DNA of 64,000 bases, from positions 97,143 through 161,142 of the forward strand of contig NZ_NHSH01000040.1 of NCBI RefSeq assembly GCF_016653315.1, read 5' to 3'. The stretch is from Halochromatium roseum (GTDB lineage: Bacteria; Pseudomonadota; Gammaproteobacteria; Chromatiales; Chromatiaceae). Of this stretch, positions 32,335 through 41,675 are shown piece by piece (position 1 is the first letter of the stretch; each line of letters begins with the position of its first letter). Position numbers and translations under genes: made by a program. Below the pieces are notes generated by a model, which saw only the letters and a program-made list of their open reading frames with translations, was not told where the DNA came from and made no database searches.

Positions 32335-35249
32335 GACTTAGCCTCCAAGATCGCGGCCAGGGTCTGTTGGCGGCGGCGATGCAGCCGCTGATGCAGTGCA
32401 AAGACCAACGCCAGACCGCCAAGCGCGAGCAGATAGTTCAGCGTTTCGAGCAGGATGCGCTGCTCGCGTCCGATCGGCTCGAGGAGACGGTTGTACTGGC
32501 CGCGGCCGCGCAGCGTCAGCAGCCCAGGGTCTTCGAGCGACCAGTCGATGGCGTTCTGGATCAGGGTCAGCGGCGCTAGATAACGGCTCTGGGTGGCCTC
32601 GGTGGCGAGGCTGATGGCGGTGTCGGAGAGGAAGGTCGATGAGCCGAGCAGGATCAGTCTTGCCGAGCTCGGCGAGTGCTCGACGACGCTGGAGAGCCGC
32701 GGTGACTCAGGCGCGGGCGTCTCGTCGAGCGCGCTTGCAGCGTCCAGGGATGCGCTATCGCGCTGCTGGTCGCTGCGCAAAGGCGATGGCTGGTCGCTGA
32801 ACGCCGATTCGAAGCGGCCTTCGATCAAGACGCCAAGGAGCTTGCGCCCAGTGTCGTCACCGCGCTCGAAGCCGAGCTCGGGATAGGCCTCCAGATCGGG
32901 CTGCACATCGTTGTCGGTGCACGTCCAGGCCGCTGCGGAGGATTCGATCAGCGGTACGACCTGGCGCCCGGCGTTGGCCTCGGCATCGAGGCTGATCGGC
33001 GCCGCCCAGGTCATGGTCAGCTGGCCGAGACCAGCGGTGATGCCGGACGCATCGCTCAGCCCATCGTTACGCACATCCGGGAAGTAGGGATAGGGCAACA
33101 TCTGGATCTCCTCGATCAGGAAGCCGCCGAGCTGCCGCTGCACGGGGATCGGGAAGGGTGTGTTCTGCGGGTCCAGCACCAGTCCTGGCCCGAGCCGCAG
33201 ACCCAGCCCGGCGAGCCAGTCCTCCAGCCCGGTGGGTTGGTCGACGGCACGGATGCGGCCGCCGCCAAGGTCGACATTGAGCGGGGCGGCGGCCAGGATG
33301 ACGGTGCCGCCCTGCATCAGGAACTGGTCGATGGCGAAGCGTTGGCGCGCATCGAGATCCTTGGGCGCGATGACCAGGAGCAGATCGGCCTGCGTTGGAA
33401 CCTGGCCGTCGCGAAGATCAGTCGGGATCAGATTGAAGCTGGATTGCAGCACCTCCGCGAGCAGGCTGTCGTCGGTGTTGCTGCCACCAAAGCCGTCCAT
33501 TCCCAGCATGCCGGGGCTGGATTCCGGCCGATAAAGGGCGACGCTGCGCAGCACGCCGGGTGTGAAGCGCTTGATTGCCGCGCTCAAGCCGCGGCGCAGG
33601 CCGGCGGCATCGAGCGGCTCTGGTAGAGGGACGGCCTGTGCTTGCTCGCCCCGCTTGAGGACCAAGTCGAAGTAGAAGGGCTGCGGGTCGAGCAGGCTGA
33701 GCACCAGCGGCTGGAGTCCGTAGCGCTCGGCGATCGCTTGCTCCAGCGTCGGATCGCTGGCCGGATCGATGATCTCCCAGCTGAAGCGTCCCTCGGCGTC
33801 TGCCGCGAGCTCGTCGAGCAGGGATTCCAGCTCGGCGCGCAGCGCGGGGAGCGGCTCGGGCAGGACGCTGGGATCGGAGACGAACGCGCGCAGCCGCAGT
33901 GGCCGGTTGATGCCGGCAAACAGATCGCCGCCGGCCTGCCAGCCGTAGAGCACCTTCTTGATCGCGCGGGTCAGGTCGTATTCGGGGTTACGCAGGACCA
34001 CGTCGAGATCGGTCTCGCCTCGCACCTTCAGGTCGATCAGCTCCTGAAAGCCCAGTACCTCATGGCTGTCGCCGTACTTCACCAGGATGTCGAAGTAGGA
34101 GTTGACCACGCCGGCCTGGTACTTGCTGGCGGTCTGGAACGCGACCGGCTGGATGCCGTATTGCTCGCCGGCCTCACGCTCGCGCTCGGGGTCGTTGTGC
34201 GGATCGATCAGCTCGACGACGACGCGCCCGTTACCGGCGGCCTGATACTCGCGCAAGAGATCGCGCAGTTGCGGCACCAGGGGCGCGAGCAGCGGATGGG
34301 TCTCGGCGCTGAAATAGCCGCGGATCAGCAGCGGCTCTTGGAGCTGGTCGAGGTAGGTCCGGGTGGTCTCGGAGAGGCTGTAGATCGCGCCGCGGGTGAG
34401 ATCCGCGCGCACGTCATCGACTTGATGCAGCCAGAGGTTGGCGGCGAGTAGGTTGGCGACGGCAAGCCCAGTGAGCAGCGACCAGCGATGATGAGCGAGG
34501 CGGCGCGGGGGGTCGAGTGCCGGATCGTTGGCCCAGCGCAGGCGCTCCAGGGTGTCGACGCTGAGCAGCAGGAAGGCGCCAACCAGACTGAGGTAATAGT
34601 AGAGATCGCGTAGATCGATGACGCCACGGGTGATCGACTCGAAGCGTGAGCCGGAGCCGAGCAGCCGCAGCAGCTCGCCGCCGCCGTACCCGGCCAGGCT
34701 GGTCAGCGCCGGCGAGCCGATCAGGTAGAACAGCGCGGCGACGAGCGTCGTGCCGATCAGCGCGACGATCGGGTTATCGGTGCGCGCCGAGACGAACAGG
34801 CCGATGGCGATGTAGGCAGCCGCCAGGAGCAGTGTGGCCAGATAGGCGCCGACGACGGGTCCCCAGTCGAGCGGGCCGATCAGCGCGACGGTGAGCGGCA
34901 GCGGCAGGGTCAACGCCAAGGCGATGGCCACCAGCGCCCAAGCGGCGAGGAACTTGCCCAGCACCAGGCGCCAGGTCGCTACCGGCAGCGTCGCCAGCAG
35001 CTCCAGGGTGCCGGCGCGGCGTTCCTCGCTCCACAGGCGCATGGTCAGCGCGGCAGCGAGGAAGATCAGCAGCAGCGGCATCCAGTCGAACAGCGGCCGG
35101 GTGTCGGCGATGTTGCGCGAGAAGAAGGCCTCGACCCAGAAGAACACGAACAGGGTTGCGGCAAGGAAGGCACCGATGAAGAGATAAGCGACCGGCGAGC
35201 CGAAGAAGGAGGAGAGTTCTTTACGGGTGATGCGCAGGATGTTAGCCAT
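32331..35249 (-). CDS. Fused ABC-2 permease and GldG-type auxiliary protein
   Basis: A 972-residue fusion. Residues 1-245 are an ABC-2 permease with about six helices (PVAYLFIGAFLAATLFVFF, WMPLLLIFLAAALTMRLWS with the EE(R/K)RAGTLE signature immediately after). Residues 270-930 are a periplasmic GldG/ABC-auxiliary domain (LLREYQAAGNGRVVVELIDP, GTVILAAAPLNVDLGGG), closed by a C-terminal helix (YLLALGGLALVFALH). In Bacteroidetes gliding systems GldF and GldG are separate; fused or paired forms in proteobacteria belong to exporters of unknown cargo. ATG 35249 overlaps the end of the ATPase gene by eight bases. Confidence 0.87.
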   Translation of the reverse strand: MANILRITRKELSSFFGSPVAYLFIGAFLAATLFVFFWVEAFFSRNIADTRPLFDWMPLLLIFLAAALTMRLWSEERRAGTLELLATLPVATWRLVLGKFLAAWALVAIALALTLPLPLTVALIGPLDWGPVVGAYLATLLLAAAYIAIGLFVSARTDNPIVALIGTTLVAALFYLIGSPALTSLAGYGGGELLRLLGSGSRFESITRGVIDLRDLYYYLSLVGAFLLLSVDTLERLRWANDPALDPPRRLAHHRWSLLTGLAVANLLAANLWLHQVDDVRADLTRGAIYSLSETTRTYLDQLQEPLLIRGYFSAETHPLLAPLVPQLRDLLREYQAAGNGRVVVELIDPHNDPEREREAGEQYGIQPVAFQTASKYQAGVVNSYFDILVKYGDSHEVLGFQELIDLKVRGETDLDVVLRNPEYDLTRAIKKVLYGWQAGGDLFAGINRPLRLRAFVSDPSVLPEPLPALRAELESLLDELAADAEGRFSWEIIDPASDPTLEQAIAERYGLQPLVLSLLDPQPFYFDLVLKRGEQAQAVPLPEPLDAAGLRRGLSAAIKRFTPGVLRSVALYRPESSPGMLGMDGFGGSNTDDSLLAEVLQSSFNLIPTDLRDGQVPTQADLLLVIAPKDLDARQRFAIDQFLMQGGTVILAAAPLNVDLGGGRIRAVDQPTGLEDWLAGLGLRLGPGLVLDPQNTPFPIPVQRQLGGFLIEEIQMLPYPYFPDVRNDGLSDASGITAGLGQLTMTWAAPISLDAEANAGRQVVPLIESSAAAWTCTDNDVQPDLEAYPELGFERGDDTGRKLLGVLIEGRFESAFSDQPSPLRSDQQRDSASLDAASALDETPAPESPRLSSVVEHSPSSARLILLGSSTFLSDTAISLATEATQSRYLAPLTLIQNAIDWSLEDPGLLTLRGRGQYNRLLEPIGREQRILLETLNYLLALGGLALVFALHQRLHRRRQQTLAAILEAKS

Positions 35250-36615
35250 GGGTTGGGTCCTCTTTGGCCGAGGTCTTCGCCGTTGGCTGTGGCTCCGGGT
35301 TGGCCTTTAGCTCCGTTTTTGGCTCCGCTTTTGGCTCGGTTTGTGGAGTAGGTTTCGCCTTTACTTTCGGCCTTGGCGCCGGCTCGGCGTTTGGCGCTGT
35401 CTTGGCCCTTGACTCCGACTTGGCTTTTGGCGTCGGTTTGGCCTTTGGCGTCGGTTTAGCCTTCGGTTCTGGTCTTGGCGTTGCTTTTGCCGTTGCTTTT
35501 TTGGCCGTTGCCTTTGCCTTTGCCTTTGGTTTTGGGCTTGCTTGTGTTGTTGTTTTCCGCGTTGTCTTTGGCGTTGCGGCTGCCGAGCCTGAGCGCGAGC
35601 CTCGGCTCGAGCGTTTGCGAGAAGCCGGCTTTGGCGTGGAGCTTTCAGCAGAGCCCGCGGTCGTTGGGGTCGCAGCCGATGCGCTGGACTGGATCTGATC
35701 GCCGCTGGTAACCGCACCAAACAGCGCTTCGAGATCGCGCCGCTCGGGCGTGAGTGTATACAGCGCCCAGCCGCGCTCGGCCGCCATCCGCGCGATCCGC
35801 GGTGCGAGCCGCTTGGGATTATCGGTCTTCAGTGCAAAGCACCGATGCGCCCCCTCGTCACCGAGATGCGTCACCGCGCCAACGCCATCGAGCGCGCCCA
35901 AGGTCTCGGTGACCTCGGAAATCGGCCGATCGAGTGTGACCAGCAGGCGCGGGTCGGTGCTCAGCGCATCGAGACGGCTATCAACGGCGAGGCGCCCGGC
36001 GCGCATGATCAGCACCCGCGAGCAGATCGCCTCGACCTCTTGCAGGATGTGCGTCGAGATGATCACGGTCGCCTGGCGCGCTAACTCGCGGATCAGCGCT
36101 CGCATGTGTTGGATCTGGGAGGGGTCGAGGCCGTTGGTCGGCTCGTCGAGAATCAGGATCGGCGGCTCATGCAGGATCGCTTGCGCGACGCCCAGCCGCT
36201 GCCGGTAGCCGCGCGAGAGGGTCGCGACCGTTGCCTGCGCCTTGGTGCCGAGCTCGGTGCGATTGATCGCGCGGCGGATGGCCTCGGCGCGATGGCGCCG
36301 CGGGATGCCGTGCAAGTTAGCCTGGTATTCGAGGTGCTCGAGCACGCTCAGGTCTGGGTAGAGCGGGCAGTTCTCGGGCAGGTAGCCGATGCGTCGCTGC
36401 GCCTCGCGCCGGCGGTTGGCTAAGTCGAGCTGGTCGATGGCGATCTGGCCGGCGCTCGGCTCTAGGAAACCGGTGAGCATCTTCATGATGGTGGTCTTGC
36501 CGGCGCCGTTGTGGCCGAGCAGGCCGACGATCTCGCGGCGGCCGATTGTGAACGACACCTGGTCTACCGCCTTCAGGGTGCCGTAACTGCGGCTGATCTC
36601 ATAAGCCTCAATCAT
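35242..36615 (-). CDS. ABC transporter ATPase (GldA-like) with basic H1-like tail
   Basis: Residues 1-305 are a complete ABC ATPase: Walker A GLLGHNGAGKTT near 38, Q-loop GYLPENCPLYPDL near 82, signature LSRGYRQRLGVA near 138, Walker B ILILDEPTNGLDP near 157 and the H-loop STHILQEVEAI near 192. The remaining 150 residues are low-complexity, Lys/Ala/Pro/Thr-rich (KAKPTP and KAKATAKK units), resembling histone H1 or AlgP tails and not typical of ABC ATPases. ATG 36615 has GGAG about eight bases ahead; the extended frame to 36684 is not supported. First gene of a three-gene operon. Confidence 0.88.
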   Translation of the reverse strand: MIEAYEISRSYGTLKAVDQVSFTIGRREIVGLLGHNGAGKTTIMKMLTGFLEPSAGQIAIDQLDLANRRREAQRRIGYLPENCPLYPDLSVLEHLEYQANLHGIPRRHRAEAIRRAINRTELGTKAQATVATLSRGYRQRLGVAQAILHEPPILILDEPTNGLDPSQIQHMRALIRELARQATVIISTHILQEVEAICSRVLIMRAGRLAVDSRLDALSTDPRLLVTLDRPISEVTETLGALDGVGAVTHLGDEGAHRCFALKTDNPKRLAPRIARMAAERGWALYTLTPERRDLEALFGAVTSGDQIQSSASAATPTTAGSAESSTPKPASRKRSSRGSRSGSAAATPKTTRKTTTQASPKPKAKAKATAKKATAKATPRPEPKAKPTPKAKPTPKAKSESRAKTAPNAEPAPRPKVKAKPTPQTEPKAEPKTELKANPEPQPTAKTSAKEDPTHG

Positions 36616-36973
36616 CCGGATACTCCGCTGCGGGTGTTGGCGATGACGAGAATGGGCAACTTTGTAATAACGTGAATCTCGCACGATTCAGCTGCCAGGG
36701 TGGTGCGACGCCATGCGAGTGAGGTTGCCGGGCGCAAGCCGCGAGCGCAGAGAGGCGCGGCCGTAGCAGCCAGAAAGCGCACTGTATTGCACTGCACTGG
36801 GCGGTTAGGTGCAAGCGGGGGCAGGCTGTGTTGGCAACGGCTGAAGGCAGCTAGCGCAGCCTGAGCGTTCGTCCCGGTGCACGGTGGTCCTGGTCCTGAT
36901 CATGGTCGGTCGAACCTGGCTGCGTGGTCGCTGTAGGATAGGGTGTTTTATAGCCCGCGTTGAGCTTGCGTGA
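36616..36973. other. 358-base divergent intergenic region, no gene seen
   Basis: Between gldA-like and rarA, which read outward. I find no protein gene or structured RNA that I can support. TTTTATAG near 36946 could serve as a -10 element for rarA but has no clear partner. Confidence 0.5.
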
Positions 36974-38797
36974 ATGAGCCGACTCGCCAACAAGTCACCG
37001 ATCTCGCATGTGCCTCTAGCGGAGCGCATGCGTCCGCGGAGCCTCGATGAGGTCGTCGGCCAGTCGCATTTGCTCGCGCCGGGGCGGCCACTGCGCGAAG
37101 CGATCACCGCCGATCGCCCGCATTCGGCGATCTTTTGGGGCCCACCCGGTACCGGTAAGACCACCTTGGCGCGGTTGATTGCGGCGGCATCGAACAGCCG
37201 ATTCTTGAATTTGTCAGCGGTGCTGGCTGGCGTTAAAGACATCCGTGCTGCGGTCGACGAGGCGCGCCTTGTGCGTACGACTGAGCAGCGCGGCACCATC
37301 CTGTTCATCGACGAGGTGCACCGGTTCAACAAGGCGCAGCAGGATGCCTTCTTGCCTCACGTTGAGGATGGCACGCTGGTCTTCATCGGTGCCACGACTG
37401 AGAACCCTTCATTCGCGCTCAATAATGCGCTGCTGTCGCGGGCGCGTGTCTATTTGCTCAAGCCGTTGGAGCTGGTTGATCTAGAGCAGTTGGTGGATCG
37501 TGCCCTCAGTGACCCTAAGCGTGGTTTGGCCGATCCCGAACGCGCTCTCGACAGCGTTCCTGCCCCCGTTTCCACCTCCGCTCTCGCGTGCTCTGCCGCT
37601 AGTAGCGTCGCTGGAGGCACAAGCCAACAAAGGAGGATCGGGCCAGAGGATGCTGAAGGGGCAGAAGCGACAAAAAGGGCTGATGGGGCTGATGGGGCTG
37701 ATGGGACTGATGGGACTGATACTGCTGATAGGGTTGAGGGGGCTGCAGCGGCTGACAGGGCTGACGGGGCTGCAGCGGCTGAGGTTGCGGTATTTGGCAG
37801 CAGCGCTCCGGGACGTCTTCTGATCGATGACGAGGCGCGGCGCCTGCTCGCCGAGGCTGCCGATGGCGATGCGCGCCGGCTGCTGAACCTTCTCGAGTTG
37901 GCCGCTGATTTGGCCACTCCGGTCGTCGCTGAGCACCAAGCTGAGCCGATCTCGCAATCAGAGCCGAAACCAGAGGTGAAGATGGGGCCAGGGTCAGGGT
38001 CAGGGTCAGATTCAGATTCAGATCCAGATCCAGATCTATCTCTCGCATCAAAGCCTCAGCCTGGCCTAAAGCCAGCGACAGCACCTGATGCACCACTAAC
38101 AGGGCAGTCAGTGCAAGCGTCAGCAGCAGCGCTCGGTCCTTGCCGCCGTATCAGCCTTGAGACCCTGCGCCAGGTCATCGAGGGCAGCGTCCGCCGCTTC
38201 GACAAGGGCGGCGACGCCTTTTATGATCAGATCTCCGCGTTGCATAAATCGGTGCGTGGCTCGGCGCCGGATGCCGCGCTCTACTGGCTGGCGCGGATGA
38301 TCGATGGCGGCTGCGATCCGCTCTACATTGCGCGACGCTTGGTGCGGATGGCCAGCGAGGATATCGGCAATGCCGATCCGCGTGCGCTCACCATTGCCAT
38401 GGATGCCTGGGACGCGCAGCAGCGTCTCGGCAGCCCAGAGGGTGAGCTGGCGCTAGCGCAGGCGACGGTCTATCTGGCCAGCGCGGCGAAGAGCAATGCC
38501 GTCTATCGGGCCTGGAACAGCACGCTTGAAGACGTGCGCAAGCAAGGCTCGCTGGAGGTGCCGGTGCATCTGCGCAACGCGCCGACTCGGCTGATGAAGG
38601 AACTTGGTTATGGACATGCCTACCGCTATGCCCATGATGAGCCGGATGCTTACGCCGCCGGCGAGCAGTATTTTCCAGACGCCATGGCGCCGCGGCGCTA
38701 CTATCAGCCGGTCGACCGCGGCCTCGAGATCCGCATCAAAGAGAAGCTCGAGCGCCTTGCAGCACTGGATCGCGCCGCAGCCGCGAAGCCTCGATAA
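36974..38797 (+). CDS. rarA: Replication-associated recombination ATPase RarA (MgsA) with two low-complexity insertions
   Basis: RarA is an AAA+ ATPase acting at stalled forks. Walker [17 protein letters not shown] near residue 55, Walker [21 protein letters not shown] near 113, sensor 1 [11 protein letters not shown] near 140, and the C-terminal tetramerisation block ([40 protein letters not shown]) are intact. The protein is 607 residues against about 447 in Escherichia coli because of two insertions: about 70 residues near 180-265 with ADG/TDG repeats, and about 70 near 325-390 with [13 protein letters not shown]. Both flank the lid helices at sites where the family has short loops. A weak Shine-Dalgarno sequence precedes ATG 36974. 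Confidence 0.93.
   Translation: MSRLANKSPISHVPLAERMRPRSLDEVVGQSHLLAPGRPLREAITADRPHSAIFWGPPGTGKTTLARLIAAASNSRFLNLSAVLAGVKDIRAAVDEARLVRTTEQRGTILFIDEVHRFNKAQQDAFLPHVEDGTLVFIGATTENPSFALNNALLSRARVYLLKPLELVDLEQLVDRALSDPKRGLADPERALDSVPAPVSTSALACSAASSVAGGTSQQRRIGPEDAEGAEATKRADGADGADGTDGTDTADRVEGAAAADRADGAAAAEVAVFGSSAPGRLLIDDEARRLLAEAADGDARRLLNLLELAADLATPVVAEHQAEPISQSEPKPEVKMGPGSGSGSDSDSDPDPDLSLASKPQPGLKPATAPDAPLTGQSVQASAAALGPCRRISLETLRQVIEGSVRRFDKGGDAFYDQISALHKSVRGSAPDAALYWLARMIDGGCDPLYIARRLVRMASEDIGNADPRALTIAMDAWDAQQRLGSPEGELALAQATVYLASAAKSNAVYRAWNSTLEDVRKQGSLEVPVHLRNAPTRLMKELGYGHAYRYAHDEPDAYAAGEQYFPDAMAPRRYYQPVDRGLEIRIKEKLERLAALDRAAAAKPR
37676..37790 (+). repeat. Short tandem repeats in rarA insertion 1
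   Basis: Nine-base units of the type GATGGGGCT and GATGGGACT, followed by CTGCAGCGGCTGA-type units, encode [11 protein letters not shown] and [16 protein letters not shown]. All copies preserve the frame. Confidence 0.85.
37984..38036 (+). repeat. Six-base tandem repeats in rarA insertion 2
   Basis: TCAGGG, TCAGAT and CCAGAT hexamers run in tandem, encoding [15 protein letters not shown]. The gradual change of unit along the array is typical of slippage followed by point mutation. Confidence 0.85.
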
Positions 38798-38889
38798 TAG
38801 CGGGATCATTGATTCCTATCGGTTTTGCCCCGTTCGCCCGATTCATCGAGCGGCGCTTTGCATTAGCACCTGAGACCACCTCCTCTCCT

Positions 38890-41391
38890 ATGCTCTTACA
38901 AGAACATGATGTACCTGCGCTGATCTGGAACGATCAACGCGTTGACTATCGCACGCTGCTGGCGCGTATCGATGCGCTTTCGCGGTCTTTTCCCGGCGTC
39001 CCCCGCGACCTTGCCCCCTGCGACGACGCCCATTGTGACAAGGTAGCGATCTTCTCCGAGAATCGGCTGGAGTGGGTCTATGCCTTCTATGCGGGCTTGA
39101 AACAGGGCTGCACCCTGGTGCCGATCGACTTCATGAGTTCGGCGGAGGATGTCGCCTATATCCTGCGTGACTGCACGCCGTCGTTGGTGTTCTGCTCTAA
39201 CAACACGCGTGAGCTCTTGGCTCAGGCCATCGCCGCCTGCGATCAGCAACCATGGGTCTTGGTGCTGGACGATCTGGATTTAGCGGCTGCTGATGATGGT
39301 CAGGCCGAACCCGTGCCCGCACCCGCGCCCGACAAGACCTTGCTGCTGATCTACACCTCGGGGACGACCGGCAGCCCCAAGGGGGTGATGCTGAGCTGGG
39401 ACAACCTGCTCGCCAACATCGAGTCGATCTCCGAGGACGTGCCCATCTACACACCAGGGCAACGGGTGCTCGCGCTCCTGCCGCTGCATCACATCTTTCC
39501 ATTGCTCGGCGCGCTCGTCACGCCACTGTATACCGGCGGTACCTGTGTGTTTTCTCCCTCCATGGCCGCGGAGGATATGCTGCGGGCGCTGAACGACCAT
39601 CAGGTCACGATCATCATCGGCGTGCCGCGGCTGTATCGGCTGATCGCCAAGTCGATCAAGGACAAGATCAACGCCAGCCGTTTGACCCGGCTGCTGTTCC
39701 AGTTGGCGGCCAAGATCAACTCGCCAGCCTTCTCGAAGCGCCTGTTCGCCAAGGTGCATGCACGTTTCGGTGGCCATGTGCGCTTTCTGGTCAGCGGCGG
39801 TGCCAAGCTCGATGAAGAGGTGTTCCGGGATCTGACCACCCTCGGCTTCGAGGTGTTGGAGGGCTTCGGTATGACCGAGGCGGCACCGATGATCACCTTC
39901 ACCCGCCCCGGCGAGGCCAGGCTCGGTGCTGCCGGTCGCCCGATGCCTTGCAACGAGGTGCGCATTCTCGACGGCGAGATCCTCAACCGCGGTCGCAATG
40001 TCATGCAGGGCTATTTCAAGCGCCCGGAAGAAACCGCAGCCGTGGTCAAAGATGGCTGGCTGCATACCGGTGATCTCGGCTATCTCGACGACTCTGGCGC
40101 CTTGCACATTACCGGTCGCAAGAAGGAGATCATCGTCTTGCCCAGCGGCAAGAATATCAATCCGGTCGAGATCGAGGATAAGCTGTCTGCGGAAACCGAT
40201 CTCATCGGTGAGGTCGCTGTGTTCCAACATCAGGACAGTCTGGAGGCGGCGGTGGTGCCGGACTTCCGCAAGGCGCGGGAGCAGGGCATCGCTGACCTGC
40301 AGAAAACCCTGAATGAGCAGGTGCTGGCGCCCTATAACCACGGGGTCACACCGTACAAAAAGGTGATGAAGCTGCACCTGCTCACCGAAGAACTCCCCAA
40401 GACCCGGCTCGGCAAGCTGAAGCGCTTCTTGCTGCCCGAGATGGTCGCGTCAACGGCGACCCGCAAAGCGGTGCAGGCGGAGCCGGATGATCCTGAATAC
40501 AAGACGATCCAGCAATTCCTTCAGCAACAGAAGGAATGCGAGGTCTTCGCCGGCGATCACCTGGAGCTGGATTTAGGGCTCGACTCCCTCGACCGCGTCG
40601 GACTCCAATCCTTCCTGCAGGCTACCTTCGGTGTCGGCGTGACGGATGAGACCCTGATGGAGCATCCGACGGTAGGTCGTATCGCTGCGTTGATCCGCGA
40701 CAAGAAGACCAAGATGGCGGTCTCGGTGGTGGACTGGGCGGAGATCCTGAAACAGCGCAGCGAGATCCAGTTGCCGCGCAGCTGGGCCGCACACAATCCA
40801 CTCCGCCACGGCATGGCCGCGCTGGCGCGTGGTTACTTCCGCTTGAGTGGCTCCGGGATGGAGCATCTACCGTCTGGCCCCTGTATCCTGGCACCGAATC
40901 ACCAGAGCTTCCTGGATGGTCTGTTTGTCGCTGCCTTCCTGGATAATGCGATGATGAAGCGGACCTATTTCTTCGCCAAGGCGAAGCACGTCAACAGGCC
41001 CTGGCTGCGCTTTTTGGCGGCGCGCAACAACGTCATCGTGCTAGATCTGGAACGCGATCTGAAACATGCGTTACAGAACCTCTCGGAGGTGCTGCGCCAA
41101 GGCTGTAACCTCATTATCTTCCCGGAGGGCACCCGCAGCAAAGACGGCGTCGTGGGGGCGTTTCGCAAGACCTACGCGATCTTGAGCCGTGAATTGGGCG
41201 TGCCGGTGATACCGGTGGCGATCAGCGGCGCCTGGCGAGCATTGCCGAGCGGCTCCTGGCTACCGAAGATCTCGGCACCGATCAGCGTCAGCTTTCTGCC
41301 CGCCGTCGTGCCTGGCGAGCGCAGCTATGAGGATTTGAATCAGGCCGTGATGGATCAGGTCGTGGCAGTCGTTAGCGGGTCCGCGAGCTGA
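38890..41391 (+). CDS. Acyl-activating enzyme, acyl carrier and acyltransferase three-domain fusion
   Basis: An 833-residue protein with three domains in order. An ANL adenylation domain (about 1-520) has LLLIYTSGTTGSPKGVML near 155, EGFGMTEAAPMITF near 325 and HTGDLGYLDDSG and ITGRKKEIIVLPSGKNI near 400. A carrier domain near 550-625 has the phosphopantetheine site DLGLDSLDRVGLQ. A PlsC-type acyltransferase (about 650-833) has ILAPNHQSFLDGLFV (NHxxxxD) and IIFPEGTRSKDG. It would activate a fatty acid, tether it and transfer it to a lipid acceptor; the order is the reverse of Escherichia coli Aas. ATG 38890 fits homologues; an upstream TTG at 38809 is less likely. Confidence 0.87.
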   Translation: MLLQEHDVPALIWNDQRVDYRTLLARIDALSRSFPGVPRDLAPCDDAHCDKVAIFSENRLEWVYAFYAGLKQGCTLVPIDFMSSAEDVAYILRDCTPSLVFCSNNTRELLAQAIAACDQQPWVLVLDDLDLAAADDGQAEPVPAPAPDKTLLLIYTSGTTGSPKGVMLSWDNLLANIESISEDVPIYTPGQRVLALLPLHHIFPLLGALVTPLYTGGTCVFSPSMAAEDMLRALNDHQVTIIIGVPRLYRLIAKSIKDKINASRLTRLLFQLAAKINSPAFSKRLFAKVHARFGGHVRFLVSGGAKLDEEVFRDLTTLGFEVLEGFGMTEAAPMITFTRPGEARLGAAGRPMPCNEVRILDGEILNRGRNVMQGYFKRPEETAAVVKDGWLHTGDLGYLDDSGALHITGRKKEIIVLPSGKNINPVEIEDKLSAETDLIGEVAVFQHQDSLEAAVVPDFRKAREQGIADLQKTLNEQVLAPYNHGVTPYKKVMKLHLLTEELPKTRLGKLKRFLLPEMVASTATRKAVQAEPDDPEYKTIQQFLQQQKECEVFAGDHLELDLGLDSLDRVGLQSFLQATFGVGVTDETLMEHPTVGRIAALIRDKKTKMAVSVVDWAEILKQRSEIQLPRSWAAHNPLRHGMAALARGYFRLSGSGMEHLPSGPCILAPNHQSFLDGLFVAAFLDNAMMKRTYFFAKAKHVNRPWLRFLAARNNVIVLDLERDLKHALQNLSEVLRQGCNLIIFPEGTRSKDGVVGAFRKTYAILSRELGVPVIPVAISGAWRALPSGSWLPKISAPISVSFLPAVVPGERSYEDLNQAVMDQVVAVVSGSAS

Positions 41392-41675
41392 ACGCTTTGA
41401 GCGCCTGCGATCGCCGCCAGCGCATGTCGGCTGTGGCCGCGCTCCAGTTGAGATCTCGATCTAACGCGTAGGGCGCTGCGCTACCCCGGCAGATCAAGCA
41501 TGAGGGATTCAGGTTAATGCTCGGGCGTTCAGCGTTTCGCGGTTGGCTATTGCATCGGCCATCCGCTATCCCGGCGTCTGATTCGACGACAGGCGCTTCT
41601 CGGTTAACCTGATTTTTCGCTTGCACTAGATTTTCACTTCCACGAGTTTTCGCTCCTATTAGGTTGTCAGCCAAC

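Noticed and set aside
35264-35698. Long hydrophobic open frame opposite the gldA tail (144 codons)
   Set aside because: It is the antisense of a Lys/Ala/Pro repeat region, giving Phe/Gly/Leu runs; no start signal.
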